NCBI GenBank assembly: GCA_021816585.1 | Contig: JAKAXL010000006.1 | Coordinates: forward strand, 1 to 64,000 | Direction of reading: 5' to 3' | Length of the DNA: 64,000 nucleotides | Source: Pseudomonadota bacterium | GTDB taxonomy: Bacteria > Pseudomonadota > Gammaproteobacteria > Burkholderiales > Burkholderiaceae_C | Shown: positions 41,332 to 53,504 of the stretch, one piece after another | Numbering within the stretch: the stretch's first letter is position 1 | Layout of the letters: each line of letters begins with the position of its first letter | Notes under the pieces: generated by a model | Databases searched by the model: none | Seen by the model: only the letters and a program-made list of their open reading frames with translations | Told to the model about the DNA's origin: nothing | Position numbers and translations under genes: made by a program

Positions 41332-42123
41332 ATGCGCATCGCGCTGGGCCTGAGTTACCGCGGCTGCGCCTATCGGGGCTGGCAGAGCCAGCCGGACGGC
41401 GCCACGGTGCAGGATCGGCTGGAGCATGCGCTGCGCGCGTTCTGCGGCAGCCCGGTGCGCGTGGTGTGCGCCGGGCGCACCGATGCCGGCGTGCACGCGT
41501 TGCAGCAGGTGGTGCATTTCGACGCTCCGGTGCGGCGCAGCGCGCAGTCGTGGGTGCGCGGTCTCAATACCTTCCTCCCGCCGGACATTTCGGTGACGTG
41601 GTCGCGCGAGCCCGGCGAGCAGTTCCACGCCCGCAACAGCGCGCAGTCCCGGCGCTATCGCTACCTGCTGCTGCAGCACCCGGTGCGTCCGGCGCTGCTG
41701 CACGGCCTGGTCGGCTGGACCCATCACGCGCTGGACCTGCAGGCCATGCGCGAGGCCGCCGCGTGCCTGCTGGGCAGCCACGATTTCTCGGCCTTCCGGG
41801 CCAGTTCCTGCCAGGCGCGCAGCCCGCACAAGACCTTGCACGCGCTGGACATCGGGCGACTGCACGAAGGCAGCACCTGGAGCTTCGACTTCCACGCCGA
41901 TGCCTTCCTGCACCACATGGTGCGCAACATCATGGGGTGCCTGCTCGCGGTGGGCAGCGGCAGCCGCGATGCCGGGTGGGTCGGCGAGGTGCTTCGCTCG
42001 GGTCGGCGCAGCCTGGCGGCGCCGACCTTCATGCCCGACGGGCTGTATTTCGCAGGGCCCGCCTATGCGGCACAATGGGGGATCCCGGAACCCGCGCGCG
42101 AACTTCCGCTGCTTCTGGCCTGA
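41332..42123 (+). CDS. truA: tRNA pseudouridine(38-40) synthase
   Basis: This 263-residue enzyme modifies uridines 38-40 in the anticodon arm. The catalytic Asp lies in CAGRTDAGVHAL, and the N-terminus RIALGLSYRGCAYRGWQ is characteristic. It starts 16 bp after fimV, the conserved fimV-truA arrangement. Confidence 0.95.
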   Translation: MRIALGLSYRGCAYRGWQSQPDGATVQDRLEHALRAFCGSPVRVVCAGRTDAGVHALQQVVHFDAPVRRSAQSWVRGLNTFLPPDISVTWSREPGEQFHARNSAQSRRYRYLLLQHPVRPALLHGLVGWTHHALDLQAMREAAACLLGSHDFSAFRASSCQARSPHKTLHALDIGRLHEGSTWSFDFHADAFLHHMVRNIMGCLLAVGSGSRDAGWVGEVLRSGRRSLAAPTFMPDGLYFAGPAYAAQWGIPEPARELPLLLA

Positions 42124-42192
42124 GCCTGGCGGGCGCGTGGCGCCGCGCCGTGAGTCCCCCACGCGATCGACGCGATCCACGCGACGTCCGCC

Positions 42193-42855
42193 ATGCACCG
42201 AACCCGTATCAAGATCTGCGGAATCACCCGTGTCGAGGACGCGCTGGCTGCCGCGCAGGCGGGGGCCGACGCCATCGGCCTGGTGTTCTACCCGCCGAGC
42301 CCGCGCGCGGTGGAACTGCAGCAGGCCTGCGAGATCGCCGCGGCGCTGCCGCCGCTGGTCGGCACCGTGGCGCTGTTCGTCAATGCCGAGCCGCGGCGGG
42401 TGCACGAGGTGATCGAGCGCCTGCGCCCGTCGCTGCTGCAGTTCCACGGCGACGAGACCCCGCAGCAGTGCGAGGCCTACGCGCACCCCTACCTGCGCGC
42501 GGTGCGCATGCGCGCAGGCCTGGATTTGCTAGACTTGAAGGTCCGCTACGCGCAGGCGCGTGGCTTGCTGCTGGACGCCTTCGTCGAAGGCTACGGCGGC
42601 GGTGGAGAGGTCTTCGATTGGTCACTGATTCCAGCAAGCGTCGGTTGTCCCATCGTTTTGTCTGGTGGGTTGCGTGCCGCAAATGTGGGGCAGGCGCTCG
42701 CACGCGTGCGCCCGTGGGCGGTTGACGTCTCGTCGGGCGTCGAGCGCTCCAGGGGCGTGAAGGACGCCGCGGCGATGCGCGCCTTCGTCGCCGCGGTGCG
42801 TGCCGCCGATGCCGAGGCGCAGCAGGACTGCCCGGCCGCGGGCGCCGCGCGCTGA
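42193..42855 (+). CDS. trpF: phosphoribosylanthranilate isomerase
   Basis: This 220-residue TIM-barrel enzyme catalyses the Amadori rearrangement in tryptophan synthesis. The start RIKICGITRVEDA contains the catalytic Cys. The catalytic Asp is in …LDAFVEGYGGGGEVFDW…, and the phosphate-binding end …VDVSSGVERSRGVKD… is intact. The first gene of trpFBA here follows truA. Confidence 0.95.
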   Translation: MHRTRIKICGITRVEDALAAAQAGADAIGLVFYPPSPRAVELQQACEIAAALPPLVGTVALFVNAEPRRVHEVIERLRPSLLQFHGDETPQQCEAYAHPYLRAVRMRAGLDLLDLKVRYAQARGLLLDAFVEGYGGGGEVFDWSLIPASVGCPIVLSGGLRAANVGQALARVRPWAVDVSSGVERSRGVKDAAAMRAFVAAVRAADAEAQQDCPAAGAAR

Positions 42856-42921
42856 AGCGGGCGCCACCCGCGGGCAGTCACCCGTCGAACCGATCGCCAG
42901 TCCATCCTCGCCGAATCCACG

Positions 42922-44192
<1,271 letters not shown>

Positions 44193-44196
<4 letters not shown>

Positions 44197-45011
44197 GTCG
44201 TATCGCATCGACGTTCGCGCGCCTGGCGCCGCAAGGCCGCAAGGCGCTGATTCCCTACGTCACCGCCGGCGATCCGGCGCCCGAGGGCACGGTACGCCTG
44301 CTGCACGCGCTGGTCGAGGCCGGCGCCGACATGATCGAGCTGGGCGTGCCGTTCTCCGACCCGATGGCCGACGGCCCGGTGATCCAGCGCGCCAACGAAC
44401 GGGCGCTGGCACGCCGGGTCAGCCTGCGGCAGGTGCTGCAGTGGGCGCGCGAGTTCCGCGCCGGCGACCCCGACACCCCGCTGGTGCTGATGGGCTACGC
44501 GAACCCGGTCGAGCGCTTCGGCGTCGAGGCCTTCGTGCGCGAATGCGCGTCCAGCGGGGTCGACGGCGTGCTGATCGTCGACTATCCGCCGGAGGAGTCG
44601 GCCGAGTTCGCCGCGCGCCTGCGCGATGCCGGGATCGACCCCATCTTCCTGCTCGCCCCCACCTCCACCACCGCGCGCATGGCGCAGGTGGACTCCATCG
44701 CCGGCGGCTACGTCTACTACGTGTCCCTCAAGGGGGTCACCGGTGCCGCGCACCTGGACGTGCAGGACGTGGCGCGGCGCGTGCACGAGCTGCGCCGCCA
44801 TGTGCGACTGCCGCTGGCGGTGGGCTTCGGGGTGCGCGACGCGGCCGGAGCGGCGGCGCTTGCGGGTTGCGCGGATGCCGTGATCATCGGCTCGCGCATC
44901 ATCGAACTGATGGAGAACAACCCCGGCGACGCGGCGATCCCCGCCGCCTGCGATTTCCTGCGCGACGTGCGCCAGGCCATGGACCGCGCCGCAGCCGCGG
45001 TCAGCGCCTGA
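44193..45011 (+). CDS. trpA: tryptophan synthase alpha chain
   Basis: This 272-residue TIM barrel cleaves indole-3-glycerol phosphate. Catalytic Glu is in …[19 protein letters not shown]… and Asp in …[13 protein letters not shown]…. It is coupled to trpB and followed 19 bp later by accD. Confidence 0.97.
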
Positions 45012-45030
45012 TCTGCGAGGAGGACATGCG

Positions 45031-45906
<876 letters not shown>

Positions 45907-45946
45907 GCCCGCGGTGGAGCAGGTGGCGGTGCCGGCCGCGGCCGCG

Positions 45947-47260
45947 ATGCGGGACTGGGACCTGGCGCAATGGCTGGAGCATGCGCAGCGCCTGCACGCG
46001 CAGGCCATCGAGCTCGGGCTGCAGCGCGTGCAGCGCGTGCGCGAGGCGATGGGGCTGAGCCTGGATTGCGCGGTGTTCACGGTCGGCGGGACCAACGGCA
46101 AGGGTTCCACCTGCGCGTTCATCGAGCATGTGCTGCTGGCCGCCGGCTACCGCGTCGGCGTGTACGGCTCGCCGCACCTGGTGGACTTCGAGGAGCGCTG
46201 CCGCATCGGCGGCCAGCCGGTGCAGGCGCGGCAACTGACCCCGCACATGCTGGCGGTGGAGCAGGCCCGCAGCAGCCTGCAGCCGCCGGTTGCGCTGACC
46301 TACTTCGAATTCACCACGCTGGCCATCCTGCGCCTGCTCGCCGGCGCCGGGCTGGACGCGGTGGTGCTGGAAGTCGGCATGGGCGGCCGGCTGGACGCTG
46401 TCAACCTGATCGACGCCGACTGCTCGGTGGTCACCGGCGTGGCGCTGGACCACGTCGAGTTCCTCGGCGGCGACCGCGAGGCCATCGGTTTCGAGAAGGC
46501 GGGGATCTTCCGTGCCGGGCGCGTCGCGGTGGTGGCCGATCCGGACCCTCCGCGCAGCCTGCTCGAGCACGCGCAGCGCATCGGCGCGCGGCTGTGGCGG
46601 GTGGGCCACGAGTTCGGCTGGAGCAGCGCCGACCGCCAGCAGTGGGACTACCACGGCGCCACGCGCCGCCTTCCCGGGCTGGCCTACCCGACGATGCGCG
46701 GCGTGCGCCAGTTGCGCAACGCCAGCGCCGCGCTGGCCGCGCTGGAGGCGTTGCGCGAACGCCTGCCGGTGAGCGCGCAGGACATCCGCATGGGGCTCGC
46801 GCAGGCCGAACTGCCGGGCCGCTTCCAGGTGCTGCCGGGGCAGCCGGCGGTGGTGCTGGACGTCGCGCACAATCCGGAAGCCGTGGCGGTGCTGGCCGAA
46901 AGCCTCGATGCGATGGGATATTCCCCTCGCACGCATGCGGTTTTCGGTGCGATGGCCGACAAGGACCTGTCGGGAATGATCGCCGCCATCGCGCCGCTGG
47001 TGCAGGCCTGGCACCTGTGCGATCTGGCGACGCCGCGGGCGGCGAGCGCGCAGGCGCTGCGCGAGCTGCTCGGCCCCGAGGTTCCGGCGAGCTGCCATGC
47101 GTCCCCGCAGGAGGCGCTGCGGCATGCGCTGTCGCAGGTCGGGGCCGCCGATAGAATTGTGGTTTTCGGCTCCTTCTTCACGGTCGGCGACGTGCTCGCA
47201 CACCGCGCTGCGCGCGGCCGGGACGGCGGTGCGCAGCAGGCCGGCTCCCCGGCGGCCTGA
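45947..47260 (+). CDS. folC: bifunctional folylpolyglutamate synthase/dihydrofolate synthase
   Basis: This Mur-ligase-family enzyme of about 437 residues adds glutamate to dihydropteroate and folates. The ATP loop is TVGGTNGKGSTCAF, followed by …YGSPHLVDFEERCRI… and the C-terminal …VLDVAHNPEAVAVL…. The ATG at 45947 fits the family N-terminus (…LAQWLEHAQRLH). In-frame GTG codons at 45914-45929 and a TTG at 45896, which would overlap accD, are alternatives. Confidence 0.92.
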   Translation: MRDWDLAQWLEHAQRLHAQAIELGLQRVQRVREAMGLSLDCAVFTVGGTNGKGSTCAFIEHVLLAAGYRVGVYGSPHLVDFEERCRIGGQPVQARQLTPHMLAVEQARSSLQPPVALTYFEFTTLAILRLLAGAGLDAVVLEVGMGGRLDAVNLIDADCSVVTGVALDHVEFLGGDREAIGFEKAGIFRAGRVAVVADPDPPRSLLEHAQRIGARLWRVGHEFGWSSADRQQWDYHGATRRLPGLAYPTMRGVRQLRNASAALAALEALRERLPVSAQDIRMGLAQAELPGRFQVLPGQPAVVLDVAHNPEAVAVLAESLDAMGYSPRTHAVFGAMADKDLSGMIAAIAPLVQAWHLCDLATPRAASAQALRELLGPEVPASCHASPQEALRHALSQVGAADRIVVFGSFFTVGDVLAHRAARGRDGGAQQAGSPAA

Positions 47261-47326
47261 AGACTCCCGCAAGTTTCCGCGGGCCGGGCGTGCAGCGAAC
47301 GCCGGTCCGTCCAACCGTCGAATGCC

Positions 47327-48184
47327 ATGAAACTGCCTGGAAAGCGTGCCAAGCAAGGCTCCCGCAGCGGCGCGGCCGTGCAACAGGCGCAAAGCGAGGA
47401 TGTGTTGCGCCTGCGCGCGCGCAGGCGCCTGATCGGCGCCGTGGCGCTGGTGCTGACCGGCGTCGTCGTGTTCCCGCTGATCTTCGAGACCCAGCCCAAG
47501 CCCGTGGCCTCGAACATCGCGTTGGTGATTCCTCCGCAGAACCAGGCCAGTTCGGTGGCGCGCCCGGCGGCCCCGGCATCGCCTGCGGCCGCGATGCAGC
47601 CCGCGCAGCCCGCCGCGATCAGCAGTCCGCCGGCGCCGCAACCCCGGCCTCAACCGCAGCCTCAACCGCAGCCTCAACCGCAGCCTCAACCGCAGCCACG
47701 GCCGCAACCGCAACCGCAACCGCAGCCGCAGCCGCAGCCGCAGCCGCAGCCGCAAGCTCAGGCGCGGCCGCAGCCGCAGCCGCAACCTCGAGCGGCGGCG
47801 CCCGTCACCCCGCCGCCGGTCGCCGCGGCGAAGCCGGCGCAGGCCGGACCCGCTCCTCGCCGCGTCGAGTCGGCTCGCCAGGCCCTGGCCGCGCTGGAAG
47901 ACAAGGCGCCGTCGCAGATCTCGGCGGCGCAGGCCGAACGCGCGGCCGCGTCCGGCGCGCGCTTCGTCGTGCAGGCGGGAGCCTATGCCGACGCGCAATC
48001 GGCGCAACAGGTCCGGCGCAGGATCGAGGCGGCCGGGCTGAAGACCTATACCCAGGTCGTCGACACACGAGCCGGCAAGCGCGTGCGCGTGCGGGTCGGC
48101 CCGTTCGCGTCGCGCAGCCAGGCCGAGCAGGCGCTCAGGCGTATCGAGAGCCTGGGCATCCAGGCCGCGGTGCTCGGATTGTGA
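47327..48184 (+). CDS. dedD: SPOR-domain cell-division protein, DedD-like
   Basis: This 285-residue bitopic protein has a short basic cytoplasmic part and one transmembrane helix near 34-52 (LIGAVALVLTGVVVFPLIF). A long Pro-Gln repeat linker (about 105-150) leads to a C-terminal SPOR domain (…RFVVQAGAYADAQSAQQVRR…VRVGPFASRSQAEQAL…). SPOR domains bind denuded septal peptidoglycan. Its place between folC and cvpA matches dedD in other proteobacteria. Confidence 0.9.
   Translation: MKLPGKRAKQGSRSGAAVQQAQSEDVLRLRARRRLIGAVALVLTGVVVFPLIFETQPKPVASNIALVIPPQNQASSVARPAAPASPAAAMQPAQPAAISSPPAPQPRPQPQPQPQPQPQPQPQPRPQPQPQPQPQPQPQPQPQAQARPQPQPQPRAAAPVTPPPVAAAKPAQAGPAPRRVESARQALAALEDKAPSQISAAQAERAAASGARFVVQAGAYADAQSAQQVRRRIEAAGLKTYTQVVDTRAGKRVRVRVGPFASRSQAEQALRRIESLGIQAAVLGL
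47648..47790 (+). repeat. Pro-Gln coding repeat in the DedD linker
   Basis: Four copies of the 12-bp unit CCTCAACCGCAG begin at 47648. They continue into CCGCAA/CCGCAG hexamers up to about 47790. All encode Pro-Gln pairs, so length changes by multiples of six would keep the frame and alter only periplasmic linker length. Confidence 0.85.
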
Positions 48185-48687
48185 ACATCCTCGACTGGCT
48201 GCTGCTCGCCGGCCTGCTGCTGTCGGCGCTGGTCGGGCTGCTGCGCGGCGCCGCCTACGAGGTGATCGCGCTGGGAGGCTGGTTCGCCGCCTTCGTGCTG
48301 GCGCGCCTGTACGCGGCCCGCCTGGGCGAGCGCTGGCTGCAGATGGTCGCGCAGGCGCAATTGCGCGAGGCGCTGGCATGGGTCGCCTGTTTCGTGCTGG
48401 TGTTGCTGGGCGCCGGCGTGCTGGCGACGCTGGCGCGCCTGCTGCTGCGCTCGAGCGGGCTCGGAATGCTCGACCGCAGTCTCGGCGCGGTGTTCGGGGT
48501 GCTGCGCGGCGCGCTGGTGATCGTGCTGCTGGCGGTCGCCGCCGCCTACACCCAGCTTCCGCAAAGCGAACTCTGGAGGGGCTCGCTGCTGGCGCCGCTG
48601 GCCTCCGCCGCGGCGGCGCGTGTCGCGCCGCTGCTGCCGCTGCGCGCGGCGGTTTCCGCGTCCCCCTCCTTTTCCGTGGCGCACTGA
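48181..48687 (+). CDS. cvpA: CvpA family membrane protein
   Basis: This 168-residue protein has four hydrophobic segments, beginning NILDWLLLAGLLLSALVGLLRGAAYEV, the CvpA signature. The family is named for colicin V production in E. coli; its normal role is envelope-related and unclear. It starts with GTG overlapping the dedD stop (GTGA, 48181-48184) and precedes purF, the conserved cvpA-purF pair. Confidence 0.92.
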   Translation: MNILDWLLLAGLLLSALVGLLRGAAYEVIALGGWFAAFVLARLYAARLGERWLQMVAQAQLREALAWVACFVLVLLGAGVLATLARLLLRSSGLGMLDRSLGAVFGVLRGALVIVLLAVAAAYTQLPQSELWRGSLLAPLASAAAARVAPLLPLRAAVSASPSFSVAH

Positions 48688-48732
48688 CCGCCGCGAATCC
48701 GTCCCTCCGCCTGTCCCTGGAGTAGTCGAATC

Positions 48733-50235
48733 ATGTGTGGTGTCGTCGGCGTGGTCTCGAAGCAGCCCGTGAATCAGATGATTTACGACGCGCTGCTGTT
48801 GTTGCAGCACCGCGGGCAGGACGCCGCGGGGATCGTCACGGGTCAGGGCGGCAAGCTCTACATGCAGAAGGCGCGCGGCATGGTGCGCGACGTGTTCCGC
48901 ACCCGCAACATGCGCGCGCTGCCGGGCGACTACGGGCTCGGGCAGGTGCGCTACCCCACCGCCGGCAGCGCCGACAGCGAGGAGGAGGCGCAACCGTTCT
49001 ACGTCAACGCGCCTTTCGGACTGGCGCTGGCGCACAACGGCAACCTGACCAACACGGAAGCGCTGCGCAGCGAACTCAGCTCGACCGACCACCGCCACAT
49101 CAACACGGGGTCCGACTCCGAGGTGCTGCTCAACGTGCTGGCGCGCGAGCTCGACCTCGTATCCGACGGGTTGCCGCTGCAGCCCGAGGACCTGTTCCGC
49201 GCGGTGCGCGGCGTGCACCGCCGGGTGCGCGGTTCCTACGCGGTGGTGGTGCTGATCGCCGGCCACGGCCTGCTCGCCTTCCGCGACCCCTACGGCATCC
49301 GGCCGCTGTGCATCGGCAGCAGCGATACCGACGGCGTCATGGTGGCCAGCGAATCCGTGGCGCTGGAAGGCAACGGCTTTCGCCTGCTGCGCGACATCGC
49401 GCCGGGCGAGGCCGTGTACGTCGACCTGCAGGGCGGCACGCGCTTCGAGCAATGCGCCGAGAGCCCGCGCCTGAACCCCTGCATCTTCGAGTTCGTGTAC
49501 CTGGCGCGTCCCGATTCGGTGCTCGACGGGATTTCGGTGTACCAGGCGCGCCTGAACATGGGCGAGACCCTGGCGCAGCGGGTGATCTCGGTGATGCCCC
49601 CCAGCGAGATCGACGTGGTGATCCCGATCCCCGAGTCCAGCCGCCCGTCGGCCATGCAGCTGGCGTGGAAGCTGGGGCGTCCGTATCGCGAGGGCTTCGT
49701 GAAGAACCGCTATGTCGGGCGCACCTTCATCATGCCGGGGCAGGCCGTGCGCAAGCGCTCGGTGCGCCAGAAGCTCAACGCCATCGCGCAGGAATTCGAA
49801 GGTCGCAACGTGCTGCTGGTGGACGACTCGATCGTGCGCGGAACGACCTCGCGCGAGATCGTGCAGATGGCGCGCGAGGCCGGCGCGCGCAAGGTGTTCC
49901 TCGCGTCGGCGGCGCCGCCGGTGCGCTACCCGAACGTGTACGGCATCGACATGCCGACCGCCGCCGAGCTGGTCGCGCACGGCCGCGACGTCGAGGAGGT
50001 GCGCCGCATCATCGGCGCCGATGCGCTGATCTACCAGGACCTGGAGGCGATGAAGCGCGCGGTGCGCCGCGTGCGCGAGGACATCGACACCTTCGAGGCC
50101 TCGTGCTTCGACGGCTGCTACGTGACCGGCGACGTCGACGCCGCGCTGCGCGGTGCGCGCAGCGCCTGCGACGACGCGCCCGGCGGCGGCATGCTGACGC
50201 TGCAGGGGCAGTCGCAGGAGGAGGCGCAGTCATGA
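48733..50235 (+). CDS. purF: amidophosphoribosyltransferase
   Basis: This 500-residue enzyme catalyses the first step of purine synthesis. After Met1 removal, Cys2 (CGVVGVVS) is the glutaminase nucleophile. The phosphoribosyl-pyrophosphate loop is [18 protein letters not shown]. It overlaps metZ by 4 bases (50232-50235). Confidence 0.97.
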   Translation: MCGVVGVVSKQPVNQMIYDALLLLQHRGQDAAGIVTGQGGKLYMQKARGMVRDVFRTRNMRALPGDYGLGQVRYPTAGSADSEEEAQPFYVNAPFGLALAHNGNLTNTEALRSELSSTDHRHINTGSDSEVLLNVLARELDLVSDGLPLQPEDLFRAVRGVHRRVRGSYAVVVLIAGHGLLAFRDPYGIRPLCIGSSDTDGVMVASESVALEGNGFRLLRDIAPGEAVYVDLQGGTRFEQCAESPRLNPCIFEFVYLARPDSVLDGISVYQARLNMGETLAQRVISVMPPSEIDVVIPIPESSRPSAMQLAWKLGRPYREGFVKNRYVGRTFIMPGQAVRKRSVRQKLNAIAQEFEGRNVLLVDDSIVRGTTSREIVQMAREAGARKVFLASAAPPVRYPNVYGIDMPTAAELVAHGRDVEEVRRIIGADALIYQDLEAMKRAVRRVREDIDTFEASCFDGCYVTGDVDAALRGARSACDDAPGGGMLTLQGQSQEEAQS

Positions 50236-51479
50236 ATGGCCGACTTCCGCCCGGCGACCCGGGCGCTCCGGACGCATCGGGAGAGGACTGGCATCCCGAG
50301 ACCCTGGCGGTGCGCAGGTCGACGCCGCGCACGGCGTACGGCGAGCACAGCGACGCGCTGTTCCTCACCAGCAGTTTCCTGCAGGCCGACGCGCAAAGCG
50401 CCGCGGCGCGTTTCGCGGGCGACGAGGAAGGCTACGTCTACTCGCGCTTTTCCAACCCCACCGTGGCCGGCATGGAAATGCGGCTGGCCGCGCTCGAGGG
50501 GACCGAATGCGCGTTGGCGACGTCCAGCGGCATGGGCGCGATCACGCTGCTGATGCTGGGCCTGCTGAAGGCCGGCGACCATGTCGTGTGCTCGCGCTCG
50601 GTGTTCGGAGCGACCATCAAGCTGATCGGCGACGTGTTCGGAAGGTTCGGGGTCGAGTGCAGTTTCGTGTCGCAGACCGATGCCGCCGAGTGGAAGGCCG
50701 CGCTGCGTCCCGGACGCACGCGCCTGCTGTTCGCGGAGACGCCGAGCAACCCGCTGGGCGAGGTCTGCGACATCGCCGCGCTGGCCGCACTGGCGCACGA
50801 CTGCGGCGCCTTGCTGGTGGTCGACAACTGCTTCTGTTCCCCGGCGCTGCAGCGCCCGACGTCCTTCGGCGCCGACATCGTCATGCACTCGGGAACCAAG
50901 TTCCTCGACGGGCAGGGGCGTACGCTGGCCGGCGCGCTGTGCGGCACGCGCGAGCTCATCGAGGGCACCTTGCTGCCGGTGCAACGCAGCGCCGGCATCA
51001 GTCTGTCGCCGTTCAACGCCTGGGTCGTGCTCAAGGGCATGGAGACGCTGTCGCTGCGCGTGCATGCGCAAAGCGCCCGCGCGCTGGAACTGGCGCTGTG
51101 GCTGCAGCAGCATCCGGCGGTGGCGCGCGTGCACTACCCGGGGCTGGTGTCGCACCCGCAGCACGCGCTGGCGATGCGCCAGCAGTCGGGGCAGGGGGGC
51201 GCGGTGCTGTCCTTCGACGTCGCGGCCGCCGATGCGCAGCAGGCGCGCGAGCGCGCCTTCGCGCTGATCGACGCCACGCGGCTGTGTTCGATCACGGCCA
51301 ATTTCGGCGACACCCGCACCACCATCACCCATCCGGCGAGCACCTCGCACGGGCGCCTGAGCGAGCAGCAGCGCACCGCAGCCGGAATCGGGCAGGGCCT
51401 GATCCGCATCGGCGTCGGTCTCGAGCACATCTCGGACATCCAGGCCGACCTCGAGCGCGGGCTCGCGCCGATGGCCTGA
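50232..51479 (+). CDS. metZ: O-succinylhomoserine sulfhydrylase
   Basis: This 415-residue PLP enzyme makes homocysteine directly from O-succinylhomoserine and sulfide. The PLP lysine is in …[15 protein letters not shown]…, and …[13 protein letters not shown]… is the Cys/Met-metabolism family signature. The KFLDGQGR variant and the position after purF are typical of MetZ rather than MetB. Confidence 0.93.
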   Translation: MNGRLPPGDPGAPDASGEDWHPETLAVRRSTPRTAYGEHSDALFLTSSFLQADAQSAAARFAGDEEGYVYSRFSNPTVAGMEMRLAALEGTECALATSSGMGAITLLMLGLLKAGDHVVCSRSVFGATIKLIGDVFGRFGVECSFVSQTDAAEWKAALRPGRTRLLFAETPSNPLGEVCDIAALAALAHDCGALLVVDNCFCSPALQRPTSFGADIVMHSGTKFLDGQGRTLAGALCGTRELIEGTLLPVQRSAGISLSPFNAWVVLKGMETLSLRVHAQSARALELALWLQQHPAVARVHYPGLVSHPQHALAMRQQSGQGGAVLSFDVAAADAQQARERAFALIDATRLCSITANFGDTRTTITHPASTSHGRLSEQQRTAAGIGQGLIRIGVGLEHISDIQADLERGLAPMA

Positions 51480-51542
51480 GCCAGTGGCCGCGCCGGCAGG
51501 CGCGGCGCGTCCCCTTTTCGTCCGCGAGCCGTCCACGTCGTC

Positions 51543-52949
51543 ATGAACCCGACCCCCGCACGCACCCGCTTCGCTCCCAGCCCCACCGGCTTCATCCATC
51601 TCGGCAACATCCGCTCGGCGCTGTATCCCTGGGCCTTCGCCCGCCACCACGGCGGCCAGTTCGTGCTGCGCATCGAGGACACCGATACCGAGCGCTCGAC
51701 GCAGGCCGCCGTCGACGTGATCCTGCAGTCGATGCAGTGGATGGGTCTGGACTACGACGAAGGCCCGATCTACCAGATGCAGCGCATGCCGCGCTACCGG
51801 GACGTGCTGCGCCAGCTGGTGGACGCCGGCCATGCCTACCCCTGCTACATGAGCACGGCCGAGCTCGACGCGCTGCGCGAGCGCCAGATGGCGGCCGGAC
51901 TCAAGCCGCGCTACGACGGGACCTGGCGCCCCGAGCCGGGCAAGACGCTGCCGCCGGTTCCCGAAGGCGTGCAGCCGGTGCTGCGATTCCGCACCCCGGC
52001 GCACGGCAGCGTGAGCTGGCAGGACCGGGTCAAGGGCCAGGTCAGCTTCGACAATGCCGAGCTCGACGACCTGGTGATCGCACGCCCGGACGGGACCCCG
52101 ACCTACAACTTCTGCGTCGTGGTCGACGACATCGACATGCGCATCAGCCATGTCATCCGCGGCGACGACCACGTCAACAACACGCCGCGGCAGATCCACA
52201 TCTTCCGCGCACTGGGCAGCGAACCTCCGGTGTACGCGCACCTGCCCACGGTGCTCAACGAGCAGGGCGAGAAGCTGTCCAAGCGCAACGGCGCGAAAAG
52301 CGTGCTGCAGTACCGCGACGAAGGCTACCTGCCCGACGCCATGGTCAATTACCTGGCCCGACTGGGCTGGTCGCATGGCGACGCCGAGGTGTTCAGCCGC
52401 GAGCAGTTCGTGCAATGGTTCGATCTCGACCACCTGGGCCGCTCGGCGGCGCAGTTCGACGGCGAGAAACTCAAGTGGATCAACGCGCAGTACCTGCGCG
52501 CGCTGCCGCTGCCGCAACTGGCGCAGCAACTGCGCCCCTTCCTCGAGCGCCTCGGGTTGCGCGAGCATGGGGTGGACCTGCAGGCGGCGGCGGGCTTGTT
52601 GCGGGAGCGGGCCGGCACGCTGCTGGAGATCGCCGAGCTGTGCGAGATGTTCTATGGCGAGGCGCAGCCGCAGGAGCAGGATCTGCAGCCCCTGCTGACG
52701 CCGACGGTTCGCGAGGCCCTGGGTGAACTCGTCGGGCGCCTGCAAGCCCTCGCGCAGTGGGACGCGGCGTCGATCTCCGCGGCGCTCAAGCAGCTGCTGG
52801 GCGAGCACAAGCTGAAGATGCCGCAACTGGCCATGCCGTTGCGCCACATGGTCACGGGTCGCGCGCACACTCCCTCGGTCGACGCGGTGCTGGCGCTGTT
52901 CCCGCGCGCCACCGTGCTGGAGCGGATTCGCGCGCATCTGCGCGCGTGA
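51543..52949 (+). CDS. gltX: glutamate-tRNA ligase
   Basis: This 468-residue class I synthetase charges tRNA-Glu. The HIGH-type motif is [14 protein letters not shown] and the KMSKS-type motif is [10 protein letters not shown]. The C-terminal anticodon-binding domain is full length. It is the last gene before a 555-bp gap. Confidence 0.97.
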   Translation: MNPTPARTRFAPSPTGFIHLGNIRSALYPWAFARHHGGQFVLRIEDTDTERSTQAAVDVILQSMQWMGLDYDEGPIYQMQRMPRYRDVLRQLVDAGHAYPCYMSTAELDALRERQMAAGLKPRYDGTWRPEPGKTLPPVPEGVQPVLRFRTPAHGSVSWQDRVKGQVSFDNAELDDLVIARPDGTPTYNFCVVVDDIDMRISHVIRGDDHVNNTPRQIHIFRALGSEPPVYAHLPTVLNEQGEKLSKRNGAKSVLQYRDEGYLPDAMVNYLARLGWSHGDAEVFSREQFVQWFDLDHLGRSAAQFDGEKLKWINAQYLRALPLPQLAQQLRPFLERLGLREHGVDLQAAAGLLRERAGTLLEIAELCEMFYGEAQPQEQDLQPLLTPTVREALGELVGRLQALAQWDAASISAALKQLLGEHKLKMPQLAMPLRHMVTGRAHTPSVDAVLALFPRATVLERIRAHLRA

Positions 52950-53054
52950 GGGGGCGGCAAGGCCGGTCGCGGCGACGGCGTTGCCGCGTGCCGGAGGACG
53001 CGCGAGTCCGCACCGGGGAGGCTCGGCGTGTGGCGCTGATGCGACGTTTCGGGT

Positions 53055-53060
53055 TACAAT
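53055..53060 (+). promoter_or_regulatory. possible -10 element in the gap after gltX
   Basis: TACAAT within GGGTTACAATTGCAC is the best -10 match in this GC-rich gap. No good -35 element stands 16-18 bp upstream. If used, the transcript to the 87-codon gene would have a leader of about 440 nt. Confidence 0.4.
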
Positions 53061-53228
53061 TGCACAGTGCGCCCAAGGGAATGGAATGCGCGCCGGCCAG
53101 GTGCCGGCGGGGAGTCATTCCTGCGGGTTCGACGTCGGCACGGGCTCGCGGCGCGGCTTGGCAGCGCGCTGGCTCGGGGTGGTTGCGTCGGGGGTGAATC
53201 CGTCGAAACCGCTACCCGGGAGGGCAAC

Positions 53229-53342
53229 ATGGCATATCACCCTGCGATCCGCATGGTTTCGCACGATGAAAGCCGGGTTGCGGCGGGCAAGTGTACCTGG
53301 ATGTCCGGGCTTGTCCAGCCCCCACATCCGGGGCGGGTGTGA
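53229..53342 (+). CDS. possible 37-residue small ORF
   Basis: An ATG at 53229 is preceded by GGGAGGG with 4-base spacing, a strong ribosome-binding site, and opens a 37-codon frame (MAYHPAIRMVSHDESRV…). Codon use is less G/C-ending than in neighbouring genes, so it may be a leader peptide, a small protein or chance. Its last third overlaps a stable hairpin (53299-53329). I recognise no family. Confidence 0.35.
   Translation: MAYHPAIRMVSHDESRVAAGKCTWMSGLVQPPHPGRV
53299..53329 (+). other. hairpin with symmetric internal loop
   Basis: GGATGT/ACATCC (53299-53304 / 53324-53329) and GGGCT/AGCCC (53307-53311 / 53317-53321) pair, separated by a CC/CC internal loop and closed by a 5-base loop. A second stem, GCCGGGG/CCCCGGC (53354-53360 / 53366-53372), follows. 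Neither has a T-tract. Confidence 0.5.
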
Positions 53343-53504
53343 CCAGGCGCGAGGCCGGGGATTCTCCCCGGCGGCGCGCCCGGCCGAACGGAGCCGCCCG
53401 TGGCGTTGGATCCGCGTGTTTCCGGACGGTGCTGGCAGGTCCGCGCAGCGTGGCGCGCGGCTGCGGGCCGAGGATGTTGTTTTGTTTTTTGAAAAGGGCG
53501 AGCC

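Larger units (their letters stand above)
52950..53504 (+). other. 555-bp gap with possible structured leader
   Basis: The gap holds a possible -10 element (TACAAT, 53055-53060), a 37-codon frame with a good ribosome-binding site (53229-53342), two hairpins (53299-53329, 53354-53372) and a T-rich tract (53473-53490). It ends just before an unrecognised small gene. I looked for tmRNA, RNase P RNA, 6S RNA and common riboswitch cores and found none. Confidence 0.5.

Noticed and set aside
38772-41339. 855-codon minus-strand frame opposite fimV
   Set aside because: FimV has clear signal, LysM, membrane and C-terminal domains. The opposite frame is a GC-driven shadow with no recognisable motif.
52950-53504. 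tmRNA, RNase P RNA or 6S RNA in the gap after gltX
   Set aside because: None of the conserved core sequences or ends of these RNAs is visible.
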